A stretch of 64,000 bases of DNA from Zerene cesonia (Eukaryota > Arthropoda > Insecta > Lepidoptera > Pieridae). The stretch lies in NCBI RefSeq assembly GCF_012273895.1, contig NC_052114.1:2790001-2854000 (forward strand), written 5' to 3'. Shown one piece after another: positions 61,201 through 64,000 of this stretch (the stretch's first letter is position 1; each line of letters begins with the position of its first letter). Below the pieces are notes generated by a model. It was not told where the DNA came from, did not search any database, and worked only from the letters and a program-made list of their open reading frames with translations. A program made the translations under genes and the position numbers.

Positions 61201-62172
61201 TATTTGATTAAAGCATATTTTATTACATGTAATTCGTAAATTATCTGTATATCTTACAATACGTGTGTGGTAAAAAACCTCTTTTTTTAGATAAATTGTT
61301 AACCATTTCATGACATTATAATCATGTGAATGAGAAAATATATTTTTTTTGTTTTTTTTACCCCTTATAGGAGGCCTGTGTCCCAGAAGTGGGAACATGT
61401 ATGGGCTGATGATGATGATGAGAAAATATGAAAATATTCGTTTTGACTTGGTCTATTTCTAGTAGCAAATACCTATGTCAATATCCACAGTGTACTGTGC
61501 TGTAGCTATGACATTGCATACAGGAATCCACATGCAATTTGCAAAAAAATAATGACAAGTCAAGATACTTAATTCAAAACGTCACGTTAACGTCGTCACG
61601 TCATAAGAAATCAATTATGATTACATTATAATGATTGTAATAGTATAGTATATACCTATAAAAACTATATAAAAATTTGCAAGAAAAAAATAATTGCCTG
61701 TAACACCACTCTAACTATACTATTTACGTATTGATTACTGATGACATCCCTAAGGAATGATCGAAAGCTTTTACTCATAAAATTACAAATTGTATATTTT
61801 AAATATACCATGGATACATAATATACTTTGTTCTATGTATCTATCAACTGGAAATTATTCGATATCGTGATATCTTATATCCCTTAAACCGATGGTTATG
61901 TATATTTTACCTGTTTCAGATGCAAAAGACACCGGTTATATATGTATTTAAATATATGTGACTGCATCTGAGCTAACTAAGCAATTTCCCCAAAAATGCT
62001 AATTATATTTTATCATCGATAAAATAAATTAACCAGCCGCTAAACACATTTTAAGTTTATATTTATTTTTAACTGGCTTCTATTCACGTATTAATCAAGA
62101 TAACATTTAACTTTCTTACTTGTCATATTTGACGACGTGCCCGTTCTCCTCCCAATAATGACGGGTTTCCAT
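34300..62172 (-). CDS. cwo: Clockwork orange, bHLH-Orange circadian repressor (complete, 9 coding exons)
   Basis: CWO is a nuclear repressor of the insect clock that binds E-boxes and competes with CLOCK-CYCLE on their targets. Exons on the minus strand: 62172-62120, 45370-45253, 41466-41283, 40374-40213, 38555-38361, 37892-37702, 35517-35383, 34922-34832 and 34493-34300. Lengths sum to 1,323 bases (440 aa) with every phase matching. Exon 1 starts METRHYWEENGHVVKYD, like the known N-terminus of fly CWO (an aromatic-rich start with VKYE/VKYD). The bHLH (about 61-118) contains SHRIIEKRRRDRMNNC and GRVEKTEIIEMAIRHL; the Orange domain is about 119-172. The rest is Pro/Ser/His-rich with YKFKNSIERRFSR near residue 290. 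The protein ends with a possible SUMO site VKRE followed by ...DWRPV. Exon 2 uses a GC donor. Intron 1 is 16.7 kb and E-box-rich; intron 2 is nearly filled by a transposon. The protein is shorter than fly CWO, so alternative or extra exons are possible. Confidence 0.93.
34515..34720 (+). repeat. Degenerate dispersed-repeat fragment in cwo intron 8
   Basis: TAGCTGATCTATCCGGGTGCG, AAAGTCCGTTCAGCCGTTC and a final ACATCGCACAGCTTCACTTGGG are typical of eroded lepidopteran repeat ends. No clean ends. Confidence 0.35.
35690..36110 (+). repeat. Cluster of Helitron/Lep1-like fragments in cwo intron 6
   Basis: Two eroded pieces: one around 35760-35900 (AAGCTGTAAAGTTTGTTTG, TCTCAGGAATTATTGAGCCG) and one around 35985-36090 (GTTTGTTACTTTCACGCG, AACGGATTCTGTTGAGACTTGG). 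Similar words recur at 39.5 and 48.3 kb. The rest of this intron (36110-37700) shows no gene; 37080-37220 may hold another unclassified repeat. Confidence 0.45.
38090..38230 (+). repeat. Degenerate Helitron-like fragment in cwo intron 5
   Basis: Contains GACTCCGAAACTACTCAACCG and TTTTAATCAAATTTGCACACA, then CATCCGGGCGGAGTCGAGTAAG. No clean ends. Confidence 0.4.
39502..39721 (+). mobile_element. Non-autonomous Helitron-like element, CTAG end intact
   Basis: Starts in a TCCTATCCTA-rich head and CTACTAATATTATAAATGCG, has the core words TTTGCTACTCTTTCACACAA, GAAATTTGGTACGTAGACAG and ATTCCTACGGGATACGG, and ends in a GC-rich hairpin segment CCGCGGGGCGCAGCTAG (39705-39721) followed by T. The same consensus recurs at 48892-49098 (+) and, inverted, at 59180-60690. 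Confidence 0.7.
39735..39928 (+). mobile_element. Second, 3'-truncated Helitron-like copy
   Basis: Directly after the intact copy, the same consensus repeats (TTTGTGAGAATGGATGTATG, CTCTTTCACGCAAAAACTAC, ATTCCGATATTCCTACGGGA) and stops at 'GGACTTAGCCGG' next to the MITE at 39931. Confidence 0.6.
39931..40130. mobile_element. MITE-like element with CATCCATAAA termini
   Basis: Left end CATCCATAAA (39931-39940) is matched by the inverted TTTATGGATG at 40121-40130. The inside has C-rich 'GTGACCCCTCCCCC' and 'CCCCCCCTGTCTCTCGTCACCC' blocks (only partly quoted) typical of a dispersed arthropod MITE. It lies 80 bases from cwo exon 4. Confidence 0.6.
42385..44464 (+). pseudogene. Broken Cys-rich protein of the TIR transposon
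   Basis: Starts MSELCFICNKHLTESETV at 42385, enters an assembly gap after 42 residues, and resumes around 43690 with SVTVHVQCRKNYTRKG. It then has a second zinc-binding-like part (KKCCLFCGNELNEE; FEHDLVAAEAKYHKDCHNAF), ending in an open frame to 44351. A last piece in another frame (about 44326-44464) codes an acidic tail, SNVESPVEEDSYDIDGET then a Glu run and stop. Such Cys-rich proteins are multi-copy in invertebrate genomes and usually much longer; here the middle seems deleted and the tail joined out of frame. Between 43535 and 43645 another open stretch (LLPLLATTIESFVPENYW) ends in a stop and may be a fragment of a second ORF. Function unknown. Confidence 0.65.
42512..43511. other. Assembly gap (1,000 N)
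   Basis: Placeholder gap inside the TIR transposon; the flanks do not overlap. Repetitive DNA is a likely cause of the break. Confidence 0.97.
47397..47432. repeat. Perfect 13-bp-arm hairpin
   Basis: Arms 47397-47409 (agctacctataag) and 47420-47432 are exact reverse complements around a 10-base loop, about 200 bases from the E-boxes at 47624 and 47739. Unclassified. Confidence 0.6.
48265..48428 (+). mobile_element. Lep1-like non-autonomous Helitron element
   Basis: Head ATCTATACAAATATTATAAAG, body AGTTTGTTTGTTTGAACGCA and TCTCAGGAGATACTGGTCCG, and a GC-rich end GGGCGAAGCCGGGGCATACGG closing in CTAG (48425-48428) then T, as expected for Helitrons. The same body is inverted at 59045-59178 and 60705-60836. 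Confidence 0.7.
48892..49098 (+). mobile_element. Non-autonomous Helitron-like element, CTAG end intact
   Basis: CATCCTATCCTATCC head, TATTATAAATGCGAAAGTTTG, TTTCACGCAAAAACTACTTA, ATTCCTACGGGATACGG, GC-rich CCGCGGGGCGCGGCTAG end at 49098. Same family as 39502-39721, fairly well preserved. Confidence 0.7.
49300..49435 (+). repeat. Degenerate Helitron-like fragment
   Basis: Holds ATTCTAAAGAGAAAACTTG, TGCAAGGGAAACGGGAACTA, and the GC-rich AGCGAAGCCGGGGCCGA end region without a clear CTAG. Confidence 0.4.
49493..49600 (+). mobile_element. Solo terminus of the TIR transposon family (copy A)
   Basis: TAGCCCAGTCAAAATAGACA then GGTTACATTAATGCGCACC, TTGTTGGGAACCC and CAATTTGTCAATTATCC. It matches the inverted right end of the 41.8-45.0 kb element, including the outermost bases, and then breaks off. 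Confidence 0.75.
49605..49982. repeat. 41-bp perfect inverted repeats enclosing a second transposon terminus
   Basis: 49605-49645 and 49942-49982 are exact 41-bp reverse complements (outer ends TGGGCCCTTATGG). The 296 bases between them include unique-looking sequence plus copy B of the transposon terminus. It may be a separate MITE or a rearranged junction of two transposon copies. Confidence 0.8.
49742..49941 (+). mobile_element. Solo terminus of the TIR transposon family (copy B)
   Basis: GTTAGCATCAAAAATAGGGG, GGTTACATTAATTCGCACC, CAATTTGTCAATTATCC, CCGGAGTGTGG, TTTTTCAGCTAAACGGTAAG: the longer form, matching the inverted right TIR at 44800-44991. Direct orientation relative to copy A, 250 bases away. 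Confidence 0.75.
51540..51840 (+). repeat. Dispersed lepidopteran repeat, degenerate
   Basis: CCACGTTGGCCAAATGCGGG, TTCTTCACCGTTTCAAGCAG, AAAATCAGTGCGGTGATTC and a final ACTGGGCCACCACTGCTC follow the order of a common lepidopteran retroposon-like repeat. The tRNA-like end is eroded. Class uncertain. Confidence 0.5.
52020..52045. repeat. (TTTA)n microsatellite
   Basis: About six perfect TTTA units. Confidence 0.9.
52230..52500 (-). promoter_or_regulatory. CpG-rich island in cwo intron 1 (candidate enhancer or alternative promoter)
   Basis: A sharp GC- and CpG-rich block in AT-rich surroundings. It carries an E-box (52332), a CRE-like TGACGTAA (52394-52401 region) and no repeat match that I know. 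An 87-codon open frame on the minus strand (52493-52230) has no recognisable domain and is probably a by-product of base composition. In insects such islands often mark promoters; an alternative cwo first exon is possible. Confidence 0.4.
53365..53700 (+). repeat. Dispersed repeat with AAATCGGTCAAGTGCGAGTCGG head
   Basis: The head at ~53370, CAGTCTAACTACCACGGT in the middle and a GACGGACGGACGGACAGACAG run (53613-53650) are a well-known lepidopteran repeat layout; the end GTTTTGCCCTTTG is the usual terminus. An inverted partial copy lies at 55869-55970. Confidence 0.6.
54145..54335 (+). repeat. Dispersed retroelement-like end
   Basis: ACTAGCTGCACCCGGCAAACG, TTAGGGGTATGAAAAATAG, GTTGGCCGATTCTCATAGG, ATCGGTCAAGCCGTTTCGG and GTGACACGAGAATTTTATAT occur in the order of a widespread lepidopteran repeat. 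Class not certain. Confidence 0.55.
54968..55200 (+). mobile_element. tRNA-derived SINE
   Basis: An internal pol III promoter is clear: A-box-like TGGTACAGTGGTTAACGCG (54980-54998) and B-box-like GGTCGATTCCCGG (about 55024-55036). The body follows, with GGTCTCGGGTCTGGCAGGAC and GTGCCCCATTACCCCAATAG. No flanking duplication was resolved. The open frame across it is spurious. Confidence 0.75.
55869..55970 (-). repeat. Inverted partial copy of the 53365-53700 repeat
   Basis: TTAGGGTTCCCTATACAAAGG at the left and GAATCCGACTCGCACTTGATCG at the right are the reverse complements of that repeat's two ends, with the middle deleted. The E-box at 55972 is just outside it. Confidence 0.6.
57240..57430. 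promoter_or_regulatory. Second CpG-rich island in cwo intron 1
   Basis: GC-rich block with an E-box (57370-57375), a run of C (about 57343-57349) and many CpG. Overlapping short frames on both strands look compositional. Candidate enhancer or alternative promoter, inferred from composition only. Confidence 0.35.
58480..58810 (+). repeat. Retroelement-tail remnants
   Basis: 58485-58625 resembles the 5' part of the ~310-bp retro tail (GTGGGAGCCGGAGCCCGG, TTTCTTACCCTTCCAACTCC, CTACCAGCTCCTTTGCC) with its middle lost. 58720-58810 (ACCCCCACCGTGGTGGTTT, AATGATGATGATC) is another eroded repeat end. Confidence 0.45.
58895..59178 (-). mobile_element. Inverted pair of Helitron-like fragments (unit 1)
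   Basis: 58895-59045 is an inverted copy of the 48.9-kb element's head half; 59045-59178 is an inverted copy of the 48.3-kb Lep1-like element. The stretch 58999-59177 recurs almost unchanged at 60658-60836. Confidence 0.65.
59249..60546 (-). mobile_element. 5'-truncated non-LTR retrotransposon (LINE) with reverse transcriptase
   Basis: On the minus strand the copy begins inside the reverse transcriptase domain: AVSLDVAKAFDRVWHKALL is the catalytic-fold 'D...AFD' block, then AGVPQGCVLS is the next conserved RT block, cut by the assembly gap. The 3' end (59326-59249) carries the GGGCGGTGGTGACC...CATCAGG tail and a run of 10 A. TGCC at 59245-59248 and again at 60547-60550 may be a short target duplication. 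Clade looks CR1/Jockey-like; not certain. Dead by truncation. Confidence 0.8.
59327..60326. other. Assembly gap (1,000 N)
   Basis: Placeholder inside the LINE; the true missing length is unknown and should hold the rest of the RT and the 3' part of the element. Confidence 0.97.
60551..60836 (-). mobile_element. Inverted pair of Helitron-like fragments (unit 2)
   Basis: Same arrangement as 58895-59178: head half of the 48.9-kb-type element followed by the Lep1-like element, with the 60658-60836 part nearly identical to 58999-59177. Confidence 0.65.
61367..61425 (+). repeat. SINE-type 3' end fragment
   Basis: GAGGCCTGTGTCCCAGAAGTGGG followed by ATGGGCTGATGATGATGATG is a very common lepidopteran SINE end with its ATG/GATn tail. 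Only the end is present. Confidence 0.6.
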
Positions 62173-62620
62173 AATAAATTCTTTTCACAACAACAACAAC
62201 GTAATTATGTCACAAATACACAAAACCACAAACACGATCACTAGTATGTTATATTTTTTATCACGTATAATACAAAATCTGTCACATTTTACACAATACA
62301 AAGAATACTATTAGTACACTACACTTGTAAGGTCATCACTATCCTCTATTGGGGTAAAATATTATGCGTATTTTTATGAATGGCACAAAGTATAGTAACA
62401 TAGACGTATTGTCAGTTTGACGCTCACAGCGATTGTGTCTTCAGTCTTCACTTCAGTCTTGTCACTCGTGGGGCTACGTAGGTATGTCGGTTACGCTTAT
62501 TCGTTCTTGCGAGTTGCGACTTGTTTCATGCAATCGAGCACTGTGTCGAGCAGCGGCGCGGACCGGCCCGTAGTCATGTGACTGCGCCATTAAAAAGCAC
62601 GAGCGGTGCAATGTGCTGTT
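62173..62620 (-). promoter_or_regulatory. cwo 5' leader and presumed promoter
   Basis: Upstream of the cwo ATG on the minus strand. 62400-62600 is GC-richer than its surroundings and has a CATGTG E-box variant at 62574-62579 but no perfect CACGTG. I cannot place the transcription start. An upstream non-coding exon is possible. Confidence 0.35.
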
Positions 62621-62937
62621 ATTTATCATAATTCGTACAGTAATAAAGTTAACCAAAATTGTATGTATAGTGACTGTGACATCTTGGTAAATCGACGTAA
62701 AAAGTTCTAATATAAAATCTCATGAGTTGTGACGAATATATAATACATATTTATAACTTTATTTTATTTTGTTACTTTTTTATTTCTTCTTCATATTCAT
62801 AAGTTTCAATTGGTGCCTAGATGGCTTACGTAATTTTATAACATCTTTAAAACATAATGACTAAGAAATGCAAAATAAATTAGTAAATGCGAATTGAATG
62901 CAATATCTTATCCATTATGTTAATTATACATTTTTCA

Positions 62938-63260
62938 TGTGGGAATCGAGTACAGTTCGACACGAATTAGACCAGCTGGCACCAGGGAAGTATCACATCC
63001 ACCCAGAAACCGACGTAAAATAGTAGCATGCACATAGCATGTGTTTCGTTCGTTAAGTGGGGGAGCCGGAGGCCCATTTCCTTTTCCTCACCACTCCCAA
63101 TCCATTCCTTCTTTTCAGTCGTCAATCCTGTACTTATCCCTTACCCCTTAAAAGCGAGCAACCCATTCGCAGAAGCACTACCTCTGCGAATGCTCACGGG
63201 CGTTGGTGATCGCTTACCATCAGGTGCACCACCACCTCAGTAGCCCGCTATAACTTATAA
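62938..63260 (+). mobile_element. Non-LTR retroelement 3' tail, copy 3 (near full length)
   Basis: Plus-strand counterpart of 12660-12975 with all blocks in order: GTGGGAATCGAGTACAGTTCG, GTGGGGGAGCCGGAGGCCC, TCTGCGAATGCTCACGGGCG, GCTTACCATCAGG, then AGCCCGCTATAACTTATAAAA. The open frame across it is spurious. Confidence 0.7.
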
Positions 63261-64000
63261 AAACAATAAAAATATGTACTTTGTCATTCTCTCAGTCACA
63301 TAAGTTTTCGTACATTCATTGTCATACTGTTTTCGTTCAATTAAAATATTAATGTTCACATTAACATAAAATTGGTTTCTTAGCGAAACACTTCGCAGCA
63401 TTTTTAAATATAGAGAAATGCGTAATGTAGTCGTTGATCAGAAAGTATTTTTATTAGGTATATAGCTTTGAAGTCCAAAGATCAGACCATTTTTAATTAT
63501 AAGAAAATATTTTATAATATCAAATAGGTAGTTACAGTACATAATAAAATGTTTATAGGCTATAAATTATAACTTCACTTTATACATACAACTATGAAGC
63601 AATACAATGAAAGGATTTTATTGTTTTTTTTTTATTATTTTTTCCGACATACATTTTAAAATTTGCCGCTACCAATTTACTTCCATTTTAGCCATCATAG
63701 AAAACGAGTAGACACGTCACTCTGTTGTCCGTAGTCACAACGTACCTATCTAATGATAACACTTTTTTTTAAATAACATTCATGCCATTCAGAAAAGACC
63801 ACTGTCCTGTTATTCAGTAATTAAATAATTATTATTATGTGTGTTCTTCTTATTTACAATTATTATAATGCAATATTGTTACCTCCGAATTTCACAATGA
63901 TAACTTGATTATAGATTGGATGGAATTATGGATGGATACTATAGTGTTCACATACGCTTGTACTTGTTCAAAATGTTAAGTATGGTTTTGTTAAAATTGC
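63261..64000. other. No recognised feature
   Basis: AT-rich DNA at the window edge, upstream of cwo. I see no coding exon, RNA gene or known repeat. Confidence 0.5.

Larger units (their letters stand above)
45371..62119. other. cwo intron 1 (16.7 kb)
   Basis: Runs from donor GTAAGA next to exon 1 (62119) to the TTTTCAG acceptor at exon 2. No other protein-coding gene is recognised inside. It holds the E-box scatter, two CpG-rich islands and the repeats listed separately. Stretches without anything specific include 45400-45900, 47100-47380, 50000-51500, 52500-53350 outside E-boxes, 55990-57240, 57830-58470 and 60840-61360. Confidence 0.7.

Overview
This window is nuclear DNA from an insect, almost certainly a moth or butterfly (Lepidoptera). 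It is AT-rich, the genes are split by GT-AG introns, and introns and intergenic DNA carry dispersed families typical of lepidopteran genomes: non-autonomous Helitron/Lep1-like pieces ending in CTAG, a recurring ~310-bp retroelement 3' tail, a tRNA-derived SINE, MITE-like and TIR elements. I cannot name the species. Four runs of exactly 1,000 N (8241-9240, 18234-19233, 42512-43511, 59327-60326) are placeholders whose true size is unknown.

Layout. (1) 417-7011, + strand: a complete Srp72 gene in 13 coding exons. (2) 9713-11345, - strand: the first four coding exons of the ribosome-biogenesis factor EBP2; its C-terminal exon(s) are missing, probably in the 8.2-9.2 kb gap. (3) 11.4-14.1 kb: intergenic DNA with retroelement fragments and a 116-bp-armed foldback element made of two inverted tRNA-like units. 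(4) 14.1-28.6 kb, + strand: upSET (KMT2E/SETD5-type PHD + SET protein), 11 coding exons preceded by a non-coding leader. (5) 28.6-34.3 kb: a tail-to-tail interval holding the 3' ends of upSET and of the next gene. (6) 34300-62172, - strand: a complete nine-exon model of clockwork orange (cwo), the bHLH-Orange repressor of the circadian clock, including a 17-codon first exon separated from the rest by a 16.7-kb intron. (7) 62.2-64 kb: cwo leader/promoter side plus one retroelement tail.

Reading exon by exon with splice phases gives uninterrupted proteins for Srp72 (645 aa), upSET (about 2,248 aa once an assembly artefact is removed) and cwo (440 aa). Srp72 and EBP2 are housekeeping genes (protein targeting, rRNA processing); upSET is a chromatin regulator; cwo is a clock gene. 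No operon-like link between them is implied.

The most notable observations are: a dense scatter of perfect CACGTG E-boxes through cwo intron 1 (14 in about 11.9 kb, none seen in the first 29 kb of the window), with two CpG-rich islands; a cwo C-terminus ending in WRPV, resembling the Groucho-recruiting WRPW of Hairy/E(spl) proteins; a GC-AG intron in cwo that is almost filled by an internally deleted TIR transposon; a false tandem duplication of the upSET PHD-finger coding sequence created by overlapping contig ends; and the foldback tRNA-like element with a 12-bp flanking direct repeat.
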